A stretch of DNA of 64,000 nucleotides from Auanema rhodensis (lineage: Eukaryota > Nematoda > Chromadorea > Rhabditida > Rhabditidae), in contig OZ059900.1 of NCBI GenBank assembly GCA_964057225.1, forward strand, positions 16,259,638-16,323,637, in the 5' to 3' direction. The notes under the pieces were generated by a model. That model had not been told where the DNA came from. It ran no database searches and worked only from the letters and a program-made list of their open reading frames with translations. The translations under genes and the position numbers were made by a program. Below, one piece after another: positions 51,601 through 62,246 of the stretch (position 1 is the stretch's first letter; each line of letters starts with the position of its first letter).

Positions 51601-54148
51601 CCTCAGAATATGCTAATTTCCTTAATTTTCTAACCCCTGTTTTTTTGTCGTGAAAGTGGAACTAGACGTTGTACGAACAATTTTGAGCTAAGTTTCATTG
51701 ACATTGCATGAGTTTGAACACATGAAATCGTATGTCAAAACCTTGTTTACAGCGAAATTTCCAAAAACTGGTTTTCCAGCATAATAAAATATTTCTCATG
51801 GGAAATACTGTGTTTTTGTTTTTTTCTAGTGTTCAGCATGTAAAATGCTTCATTTTAGTATGTAACACGCTGAAATTCGTTGCATTTGACGACTCATATG
51901 AACAAAAATCGATTTAATCAATATTAGCCATAAGGGGCGTGCCCTCAGAATATACTAATTTCCTTAATTTTCTAACCCCTGTTTTTTTGTCGTGAAAGTG
52001 GAACTAGACGTTGTACGAACAATTTTGAGCTAGGTTTCATTGACATTGCATGAGTTTGAACACATGAAATCGTAAGTCAAAACCTTGTTTACAGCGAAAT
52101 TTCCAAAAACTGGTTTTCCAGCATAATAAAATATTTCTCATGGGAAATACTGTGTTTTTGTATTTTTCTAGTGTTCAGCATGTAAAATGCTTCATTTTAG
52201 TATGTAACACGCTGAAATTCGTTGCATTTGACGACTCATATGAACAAAAATCGATTTAATCAATATTAGCCATAAGGGGCGTGCCCTCAGAATATACTAA
52301 TTTCCTTAATTTTCTAACCCCTGTTTTTTTGTCGTGAAAGTGGAACTAGACGTTGTACGAACAATTTTGAGCTAGGTTTCATTGACATTGCATGAGTTTG
52401 AACACATGAAATCGTAAGTCAAAACCTTGTTTACAGCGAAATTTCCAAAAACTGGTTTTCCAGCATAATAAAATATTTCTCATGGGAAATACTGTGTTTT
52501 TGTATTTTTCTAGTGTTCAGCATGTAAAATGCTTCATTTTAGTATGTAACACGCTGAAATTCGTTGCATTTGACGACTCATATGAACAAAAATCGATTTA
52601 ATCATTATTAGCCATAAGGGGCGTGCCCTCAGAATATGCTAATTTCCTTAATTTTCTAACCCCTGTTTTTTTGTCGTGAAAGTGGAACTAGACGTTGTAC
52701 GAACAATTTTGAGTTAGGTTTCATTGACATTGCATGAGTTTGAACACATGAAATCGTAAGTCAAAACCTTGTTTACAGCGAAATTTCCAAAAACTGGTTT
52801 TCCAGCATAATAAAATATTTCTCATGGGAAATACTGTGTTTTTGTATTTTTCTAGTGTTCAGCATGTAAAATGCTTCATTTTAGTATGTAACACGCTGAA
52901 ATTCGTTGCATTTGACGACTCATATGAACAAAAATCGATTTAATCAATATTAGCCATAAGGGGCGTGCCCTCAGAATATGCTAATTTCCTTAATTTTCTA
53001 ACCCCTGTTTTTTTGTCGTGAAAGTGGAACTAGACGTTGTACGAACAATTTTGAGTTAGGTTTCATTGACATTGCATGAGTTTGAACACATGAAATCGTA
53101 AGTCAAAACCTTGTTTACAGCGAAATTTCCAAAAACTGGTTTTCCAGCATAATAAAATATTTCTCATGGGAAATACTGTGTTTTTGTATTTTTCTAGTGT
53201 TCAGCATGTAAAATGCTTCATTTTAGTATGTAACACGCTGAAATTCGTTGCATTTGACGACTCATATGAACAAAAATCGATTTAATCAATATTAGCTATA
53301 AGGGGCGTGCCCTCAGAATATGCTAATTTCCTTAATTTTCTAACCCCTGTTTTTTTGTCGTGAAAGTAGAACTAGACGTTGTACGAACAATTTTGAGCTA
53401 GGTTTCATTGACATTGCATGAGTTTGAACACATGAAATCGTAAGTCAAAACCTTGTTTACAGCGAAATTTCCAAAAACTGGTTTTCCAGCATAATAAAAT
53501 ATTTCTCATGGGAAATACTGTGTTTTTGTATTTTTCTAGTGTTCAGCATGTAAAATGCTTCATTTTAGTATGTAACACGCTGAAATTCGTTGCATTTGAC
53601 GACTCATATGAACAAAAATCGATTTAATCATTATTAGCCATAAGGGGCATGCCCTCAGAATATGCTAATTTCCTTAATTTTCTAACCCCTGTTTTTTTGT
53701 CGTGAAAGTGGAACAAGACGTTGTACGAACAATTTTGAGTTAGGTTTCATTGACATTGCATGAGTTTGAACACATGAAATCGTAAGTCAAAACCTTGTTT
53801 ACAGCGAAATTTCCAAAAACTGGTTTTCCAGCATAATAAAATATTTTTCATGGGAAATACTGTGTTTTTGTATTTTTCTAGTGTTCAGCATGTAAAATGC
53901 TTCATTTTAGTATGTAACACGCTGAAATTTGTTGCATTTGACGACTCATATGAACAAAAATCGATTTAATCAATATTAGCCATAAGGGGCGTGCCCTCAG
54001 AATATGCTAATTTCCTTAATTTTCTAACCCCTGTTTTTTTGTCGTGAAAGTGGAACTAGACGTTGTACGAACAATTTTGAGTTAGGTTTCATTGACATTG
54101 CATGAGTTTGAACACATGAAATCGTAAGTCAAAACCTTGTTTACAGCG

Positions 54149-54393
54149 ATTTCAGCGTGTTACATACTAAAATGAAGCATTTTACATGCTGAACACTAGA
54201 AAAATACAAAAACACAGTATTTCCCATGAGAAATATTTTATTATGCTGGAAAACCAGTTTTTGGAAATTTCGCTGTAAACAAGGTTTTGACTTACGATTT
54301 CATGTGTTCAAACTCATGCAATGTCAATGAAACTTAGCTCAAAATTGTTCGTACAACGTCTAGTTCCACTTTCACGACAAAAAAACAGGGGTT
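54149..54393 (-). repeat. Inverted monomer insert 4 (245 bp)
   Basis: The junctions are the same as in insert 1. It ends the third copy of the family C block (51729-54393), at the same distance from the CGTATGTC monomer as inserts 1 and 2. The left arm is 54026-54148. Confidence 0.95.
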
Positions 54394-54977
54394 TGAAATA
54401 CTGTGACGCTGAAATTCGTTGCATTTGACGACTCATATGAACAAAAATCGATTTAATCAATATTAGCCATAAGGGGCGTGCCCTCAGAATATGCTAATTT
54501 CCTTAATTTTCTAACCCCTGTTTTTTTGTCGTGAAAGTGGAACTAGACGTTGTACGAACAATTTTGAGCTAGGTTTCATTGACATTGCATGAGTTTGAAC
54601 ACATGAAATCGTAAGTCAAAACCTTGTTTACAGCGAAATTTCCAAAAACTGGTTTTCCAGCATAATAAAATATTTCTCATGGGAAATACTGTGTTTTTGT
54701 ATTTTTCTAGTGTTCAGCATGTAAAATGCTTCATTTTAGTATGTAACACGCTGAAATTCGTTGCATTTGACGACTCATATGAACAAAAATCGATTTAATC
54801 AATATTAGCCATAAGGGGCGTGCCCTCAGAATATGCTAATTTCCTTAATTTTCTAACCCCTGTTTTTTTGTCGTGAAAGTGGAACTAGACGTTGTACGAA
54901 CAATTTTGAGTTAGGTTTCATTGACATTGCATGAGTTTGAACACATGAAATCGTAAGTCAAAACCTTGTTTACAGCG

Positions 54978-55222
54978 ATTTCAGCGTGTTACATACTAAA
55001 ATGAAGCATTTTACATGCTGAACACTAGAAAAATACAAAAACACAGTATTTCCCATGAGAAATATTTTATTATGCTGGAAAACCAGTTTTTGGAAATTTC
55101 GCTGTAAACAAGGTTTTGACTTACGATTTCATGTGTTCAAACTCATGCAATGTCAATGAAACTTAGCTCAAAATTGTTCGTACAACGTCTAGTTCCACTT
55201 TCACGACAAAAAAACAGGGGTT
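54978..55222 (-). repeat. Inverted monomer insert 5 (245 bp)
   Basis: It lies 829 bp after insert 4 (two monomers plus 145 bp), the closest pair in the window. The left arm is 54855-54977 and the junctions are identical. Confidence 0.95.
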
Positions 55223-56148
55223 TGAAATACTGTGACGCTGAAATTCGTTGCATTTGACGACTCATATGAACAAAAATCGATTTAATCAATATTAGCCATA
55301 AGGGGCGTGCCCTCAGAATATGCTAATTTCCTTAATTTTCTAACCCCTGTTTTTTTGTCGTGAAAGTGGAACTAGACGTTGTACGAACAATTTTGAGCTA
55401 GGTTTCATTGACATTGCATGAGTTTGAACACATGAAATCGTAAGTCAAAACCTTGTTTACAGCGAAATTTCCAAAAACTGGTTTTCCAGTATAATAAAAT
55501 ATTTCTCATGGGAAATACTGTGTTTTTGTATTTTTCTAGTGTTCAGCATGTAAAATGCTTCATTTTAGTATGTAACACGCTGAAATTCGTTGCATTTGAC
55601 GACTCATATGAACAAAAATCGATTTAATCAATATTAGCCATAAGGGGCGTGCCCTCAGAATATGCTAATTTCCTTAATTTTCTAACCCCTGTTTTTTTGT
55701 CGTGAAAGTGGAACTAGACGTTGTACGAACAATTTTGAGCTAGGTTTCATTGACATTGCATGAGTTTGAACACATGAAATCGTAAGTCAAAACCTTGTTT
55801 ACAGCGAAATTTCCAAAAACTGGTTTTCCAGCATAATAAAATATTTCTCATGGGAAATACTGTGTTTTTGTATTTTTCTAGTGTTCAGCATGTAAAATGC
55901 TTCATTTTAGTATGTAACACGCTGAAATTCGTTGCATTTGACGACTCATATGAACAAAAATCGATTTAATCAATATTAGCCATAAGGGGCGTGCCCTCAG
56001 AATATGCTAATTTCCTTAATTTTCTAACCCCTGTTTTTTTGTCGTGAAAGTGGAACTAGACGATGTACGAACAATTTTGAGTTAGGTTTCATTGACATTG
56101 CATGAGTTTGAACACATGAAATCGTAAGTCAAAACCTTGTTTACAGCG

Positions 56149-56393
56149 ATTTCAGCGTGTTACATACTAAAATGAAGCATTTTACATGCTGAACACTAGA
56201 AAAATACAAAAACACAGTATTTCCCATGAGAAATATTTTATTATGCTGGAAAACCAGTTTTTGGAAATTTCGCTGTAAACAAGGTTTTGACTTACGATTT
56301 CATGTGTTCAAACTCATGCAATGTCAATGAAACTTAGCTCAAAATTGTTCGTACAACGTCTAGTTCCACTTTCACGACAAAAAAACAGGGGTT
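56149..56393 (-). repeat. Inverted monomer insert 6 (245 bp)
   Basis: It lies 1171 bp after insert 5 (three monomers plus 145 bp). The sequence after inserts 5 and 6 shares the rare CCAGTATAAT variant (55490 and 56661), so inserts 5 and 6 belong to one 1171-bp duplication. The left arm is 56026-56148, with an extra mismatch at CGATGTAC. Confidence 0.95.
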
Positions 56394-56951
56394 TGAAATA
56401 CTGTGACGCTGAAATTCGTTGCATTTGACGACTCATATGAACAAAAATCGATTTAATCAATATTAGCCATAAGGGGCGTGCCCTCAGAATATGCTAATTT
56501 CCTTAATTTTCTAACCCCTGTTTTTTTGTCGTGAAAGTGGAACTAGACGTTGTACGAACAATTTTGAGCTAGGTTTCATTGACATTGCATGAGTTTGAAC
56601 ACATGAAATCGTAAGTCAAAACCTTGTTTACAGCGAAATTTCCAAAAACTGGTTTTCCAGTATAATAAAATATTTCTCATGGGAAATACTGTGTTTTTGT
56701 ATTTTTCTAGTGTTCAGCATGTAAAATGCTTCATTTTAGTATGTAACACGCTGAAATTCGTTGCATTTGACGACTCATATGAACAAAAATCGATTTAATC
56801 AATATTAGCCATGAGGGGCGTGCCCTCAGAATATGCTAATTTCCTTAATTTTCTAACCCCTGTTTTTTTGTCGTGAAAGTGGAACTAGACGTTGTACGAA
56901 CAATTTTGAGCTAGGTTTCATTGACATTGCATGAGTTTGAACACATGAAAT

Positions 56952-57442
56952 CGTAAGTCAAAGCCTTGTTTACAGCGAAATTTCCAAAAACTGGTTTTCC
57001 AGCATAATAAAATATTTCTCATGGGAAATACTGTGTTTTTGTATTTTTCTAGTGTTCAGCATGTAAAATCCTTCATTTTAGTATGTAACACGCTGAAATT
57101 CGTTGCATTTGACAACTCATATGAACAAAAATCGATTTAATCAATATTAGCCATAATAAAATATTTCTCATGGGAAATACTGTGTTTTTGTATTTTTCTA
57201 GTGTTCAGCATGTAAAATGATTCATTTTAGTATGTAACACGCTGAAATTCGTTGCATTTGACGACTCATATGAACAAAAATCGATTTAATCAATATTAGC
57301 CATAAGGGGCGTGCCCTCAGAATATGCTAATTTCCTTAATTTTCTAACCCCTGTTTTTTTGTCGTGAAAGTGGAACTAGACGTTGTACGAACAATTTTGA
57401 GCTAGGTTTCATTGACATTGCATGAGTTTGAACACATGAAAT
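56952..57442 (+). repeat. 491-bp composite unit 4
   Basis: First of three consecutive composite units. The joint is near 57152 and all four marks are present. Confidence 0.95.
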
Positions 57443-57933
57443 CGTAAGTCAAAACCTTGTTTACAGCGAAATTTCCAAAAACTGGTTTTCCAGCATAATA
57501 AAATATTTCTCATGGGAAATACTGTGTTTTTGTATTTTTCTAGTGTTCAGCATGTAAAATGCTTCATTTTAGTATGTAACACGCTGAAATTCGTTGCATT
57601 TGACGACTCATATGAACAAAAATCGATTTAATCAATATTAGCCATAATAAAATATTTCTCATGGGAAATACTGTGTTTTTGTATTTTTCTAGTGTTCAGC
57701 ATGTAAAATGATTCATTTTAGTATGTAACACGCTGAAATTCGTTGCATTTGACGACTCATATGAACAAAAATCGATTTAATCAATATTAGCCATAAGGGG
57801 CGTGCCCTCAGAATATGCTAATTTCCTTAATTTTCTAACCCCTGTTTTTTTGTCGTGAAAGTGGAACTAGACGTTGTACGAACAATTTTGAGCTAGGTTT
57901 CATTGACATTGCATGAGTTTGAACACATGAAAT
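57443..57933 (+). repeat. 491-bp composite unit 5 (recombinant first half)
   Basis: The joint is near 57643. The first half has the ordinary forms (CAAAACCTTG, AAAATGCTTC, GACGACTC) while the second half keeps AAAATGATTC. It is the only composite unit with an unmarked first half. Confidence 0.95.
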
Positions 57934-58424
57934 CGTAAGTCAAAGCCTTGTTTACAGCGAAATTTCCAAAAACTGGTTTTCCAGCATAATAAAATATTTC
58001 TCATGGGAAATACTGTGTTTTTGTATTTTTCTAGTGTTCAGCATGTAAAATCCTTCATTTTAGTATGTAACACGCTGAAATTCGTTGCATTTGACAACTC
58101 ATATGAACAAAAATCGATTTAATCAATATTAGCCATAATAAAATATTTCTCATGGGAAATACTGTGTTTTTGTATTTTTCTAGTGTTCAGCATGTAAAAT
58201 GATTCATTTTAGTATGTAACACGCTGAAATTCGTTGCATTTGACGACTCATATGAACAAAAATCGATTTAATCAATATTAGCCATAAGGGGCGTGCCCTC
58301 AGAATATGCTAATTTCCTTAATTTTCTAACCCCTGTTTTTTTGTCGTGAAAGTGGAACTAGACGTTGTACGAACAATTTTGAGCTAGGTTTCATTGACAT
58401 TGCATGAGTTTGAACACATGAAAT
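57934..58424 (+). repeat. 491-bp composite unit 6
   Basis: The joint is near 58134 and all four marks are present. An ordinary monomer with CGCTAAAGTTCG (58425-58766) follows. Confidence 0.95.
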
Positions 58425-58766
58425 CGTAAGTCAAAACCTTGTTTACAGCGAAATTTCCAAAAACTGGTTTTCCAGCATAATAAAATATTTCTCATGGGAA
58501 ATACTGTGTTTTTGTATTTTTCTAGTGTTCAGCATGTAAAATGCTTCATTTTAGTATGTAACACGCTAAAGTTCGTTGCATTTGACGACTCATATGAACA
58601 AAAATCGATTTAATCAATATTAGCCATAAGGGGCGTGCCCTCAGAATATGCTAATTTCCTTAATTTTCTAACCCCTGTTTTTTTGTCGTGAAAGTGGAAC
58701 TAGACGTTGTACGAACAATTTTGAGCTAGGTTTCATTGACATTGCATGAGTTTGAACACATGAAAT

Positions 58767-59257
58767 CGTAAGTCAAAGCCTTGTTTACAGCGAAATTTCC
58801 AAAAACTGGTTTTCCAGCATAATAAAATATTTCTCATGGGAAATACTGTGTTTTTGTATTTTTCTAGTGTTCAGCATGTAAAATCCTTCATTTTAGTATG
58901 TAACACGCTGAAATTCGTTGCATTTGACAACTCATATGAACAAAAATCGATTTAATCAATATTAGCCATAATAAAATATTTCTCATGGGAAATACTGTGT
59001 TTTTGTATTTTTCTAGTGTTCAGCATGTAAAATGATTCATTTTAGTATGTAACACGCTGAAATTCGTTGCATTTGACGACTCATATGAACAAAAATCGAT
59101 TTAATCAATATTAGCCATAAGGGGCGTGCCCTCAGAATATGCTAATTTCCTTAATTTTCTAACCCCTGTTTTTTTGTCGTGAAAGTGGAACTAGACGTTG
59201 TACGAACAATTTTGAGCTAGGTTTCATTGACATTGCATGAGTTTGAACACATGAAAT
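58767..59257 (+). repeat. 491-bp composite unit 7
   Basis: The joint is near 58967 and all four marks are present. A CGCTAAAGTTCG monomer with a 6-T tract follows, the same succession as after unit 1, so a piece of the 45-kb region and this one share ancestry. Confidence 0.95.
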
Positions 59258-60282
59258 CGTAAGTCAAAACCTTGTTTACAGCGAAATTTCCAAAAACTGG
59301 TTTTCCAGCATAATAAAATATTTCTCATGGGAAATACTGTGTTTTTGTATTTTTCTAGTGTTCAGCATGTAAAATGCTTCATTTTAGTATGTAACACGCT
59401 AAAGTTCGTTGCATTTGACGACTCATATGAACAAAAATCGATTTAATCAATATTAGCCATAAGGGGCGTGCCCTCAGAATATGCTAATTTCCTTAACTTT
59501 CTAACCCCTGTTTTTTGTCGTGAAAGTGGAACTAGACGTTGTACGAACAATTTTGAGCTAAGTTTCATTGACATTGCATGAGTTTGAACACATGAAATCG
59601 TAAGTCAAAACCTTGTTTACAGCGAAATTTCCAAAAACTGGTTTTCCAGCATAATAAAACATTTCTCATGGGAAATACTGTGTTTTTGTTTTTTTCTAGT
59701 GTTCAGCATGTAAAATGCTTCATTTTAGTATGTAACACGCTGAAATTCGTTGCATTTGACGACTCATATGAACAAAAATCGATTTAATCAATATTAGCCA
59801 TAAGGGGCGTGCCCTCAGAATATGCTAATTTCCTTAATTTTCTAACCCCTGTTTTTTTGTCGTGAAAGTGGAACTAGATGTTGTACGAACAATTTTGAGC
59901 TAGGTTTCATTGACATTGCATGAGTTTGAACACATGAAATCGTAAGTCAAAACCTTGTTTACAGCGAAATTTCCAAAAACTGGTTTTCCAGCATAATAAA
60001 ATATTTCTCATGGGAAATACTGTGTTTTTGTATTTTTCTAGTGTTCAGCATGTAAAATGCTTCATTTTAGTATGTAACACGCTGAAATTCGTTGCATTTG
60101 ACGACTCATATGAACAAAAATCGATTTAATCAATATTAGCCATAAGGGGCGTGCCCTCAGAATATGCTAATTTCCTTAATTTTCTAACCCCTGTTTTTTT
60201 GTCGTGAAAGTGGAACTAGACGTTGTACGAACAATTTTGAGCTAGGTTTCATTGACATTGCATGAGTTTGAACACATGAAAT

Positions 60283-60773
60283 CGTAAGTCAAAGCCTTGT
60301 TTACAGCGAAATTTCCAAAAACTGGTTTTCCAGCATAATAAAATATTTCTCATGGGAAATACTGTGTTTTTGTATTTTTCTAGTGTTCAGCATGTAAAAT
60401 CCTTCATTTTAGTATGTAACACGCTGAAATTCGTTGCATTTGACAACTCATATGAACAAAAATCGATTTAATCAATATTAGCCATAATAAAATATTTCTC
60501 ATGGGAAATACTGTGTTTTTGTATTTTTCTAGTGTTCAGCATGTAAAATGATTCATTTTAGTATGTAACACGCTGAAATTCGTTGCATTTGACGACTCAT
60601 ATGAACAAAAATCGATTTAATCAATATTAGCCATAAGGGGCGTGCCCTCAGAATATGCTAATTTCCTTAATTTTCTAACCCCTGTTTTTTTGTCGTGAAA
60701 GTGGAACTAGACGTTGTACGAACAATTTTGAGCTAGGTTTCATTGACATTGCATGAGTTTGAACACATGAAAT
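60283..60773 (+). repeat. 491-bp composite unit 8
   Basis: First of four composite units in direct tandem. The joint is near 60483 and all four marks are present. Confidence 0.95.
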
Positions 60774-61264
60774 CGTAAGTCAAAGCCTTGTTTACAGCGA
60801 AATTTCCAAAAACTGGTTTTCCAGCATAATAAAATATTTCTCATGGGAAATACTGTGTTTTTGTATTTTTCTAGTGTTCAGCATGTAAAATCCTTCATTT
60901 TAGTATGTAACACGCTGAAATTCGTTGCATTTGACAACTCATATGAACAAAAATCGATTTAATCAATATTAGCCATAATAAAATATTTCTCATGGGAAAT
61001 ACTGTGTTTTTGTATTTTTCTAGTGTTCAGCATGTAAAATGATTCATTTTAGTATGTAACACGCTGAAATTCGTTGCATTTGACGACTCATATGAACAAA
61101 AATCGATTTAATCAATATTAGCCATAAGGGGCGTGCCCTCAGAATATGCTAATTTCCTTAATTTTCTAACCCCTGTTTTTTTGTCGTGAAAGTGGAACTA
61201 GACGTTGTACGAACAATTTTGAGCTAGGTTTCATTGACATTGCATGAGTTTGAACACATGAAAT
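60774..61264 (+). repeat. 491-bp composite unit 9
   Basis: Second of the four-unit tandem. The joint is near 60974 and I saw no difference from unit 8. Confidence 0.95.
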
Positions 61265-61755
61265 CGTAAGTCAAAGCCTTGTTTACAGCGAAATTTCCAA
61301 AAACTGGTTTTCCAGCATAATAAAATATTTCTCATGGGAAATACTGTGTTTTTGTATTTTTCTAGTGTTCAGCATGTAAAATCCTTCATTTTAGTATGTA
61401 ACACGCTGAAATTCGTTGCATTTGACAACTCATATGAACAAAAATCGATTTAATCAATATTAGCCATAATAAAATATTTCTCATGGGAAATACTGTGTTT
61501 TTGTATTTTTCTAGTGTTCAGCATGTAAAATGATTCATTTTAGTATGTAACACGCTGAAATTCGTTGCATTTGACGACTCATATGAACAAAAATCGATTT
61601 AATCAATATTAGCCATAAGGGGCGTGCCCTCAGAATATGCTAATTTCCTTAATTTTCTAACCCCTGTTTTTTTGTCGTGAAAGTGGAACTAGACGTTGTA
61701 CGAACAATTTTGAGCTAGGTTTCATTGACATTGCATGAGTTTGAACACATGAAAT
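61265..61755 (+). repeat. 491-bp composite unit 10
   Basis: Third of the four-unit tandem. The joint is near 61465 and I saw no difference from unit 8. Confidence 0.95.
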
Positions 61756-62246
61756 CGTAAGTCAAAGCCTTGTTTACAGCGAAATTTCCAAAAACTGGTT
61801 TTCCAGCATAATAAAATATTTCTCATGGGAAATACTGTGTTTTTGTATTTTTCTAGTGTTCAGCATGTAAAATCCTTCATTTTAGTATGTAACACGCTGA
61901 AATTCGTTGCATTTGACAACTCATATGAACAAAAATCGATTTAATCAATATTAGCCATAATAAAATATTTCTCATGGGAAATACTGTGTTTTTGTATTTT
62001 TCTAGTGTTCAGCATGTAAAATGATTCATTTTAGTATGTAACACGCTGAAATTCGTTGCATTTGACGACTCATATGAACAAAAATCGATTTAATCAATAT
62101 TAGCCATAAGGGGCGTGCCCTCAGAATATGCTAATTTCCTTAATTTTCTAACCCCTGTTTTTTTGTCGTGAAAGTGGAACTAGACGTTGTACGAACAATT
62201 TTGAGCTAGGTTTCATTGACATTGCATGAGTTTGAACACATGAAAT
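61756..62246 (+). repeat. 491-bp composite unit 11
   Basis: Last of the four-unit tandem. The joint is near 61956. Ordinary monomers resume at 62247. Confidence 0.95.

Larger units (their letters stand above)
48651..56393 (+). repeat. Family C monomers with inverted inserts 4-6
   Basis: Monomers carrying CGTATGTC start at 49677 and 51729 (six monomers apart). The block 51729-54393 reproduces the order of marks seen at 38537-41201 and 42102-44766, but with more differences: TTTCATTGAC where the others have TTTCTTTGAC, GAACAAGACG near 53713, and an extra GAGTTAGG near 53053. Inserts 4, 5 and 6 then follow at 829 and 1171 bp spacing. One monomer junction near 51381 reads ACATGCAAT in place of ACATGAAAT. 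Confidence 0.85.
56394..62246 (+). repeat. Composite-unit-rich zone
   Basis: Eight 491-bp composite units are interspersed with plain monomers. Units 4-6 are consecutive, unit 7 is separate, and units 8-11 are consecutive. Plain monomers between them include a 6-T copy near 59511 and one with AATAAAACATTT near 59657. Confidence 0.9.
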
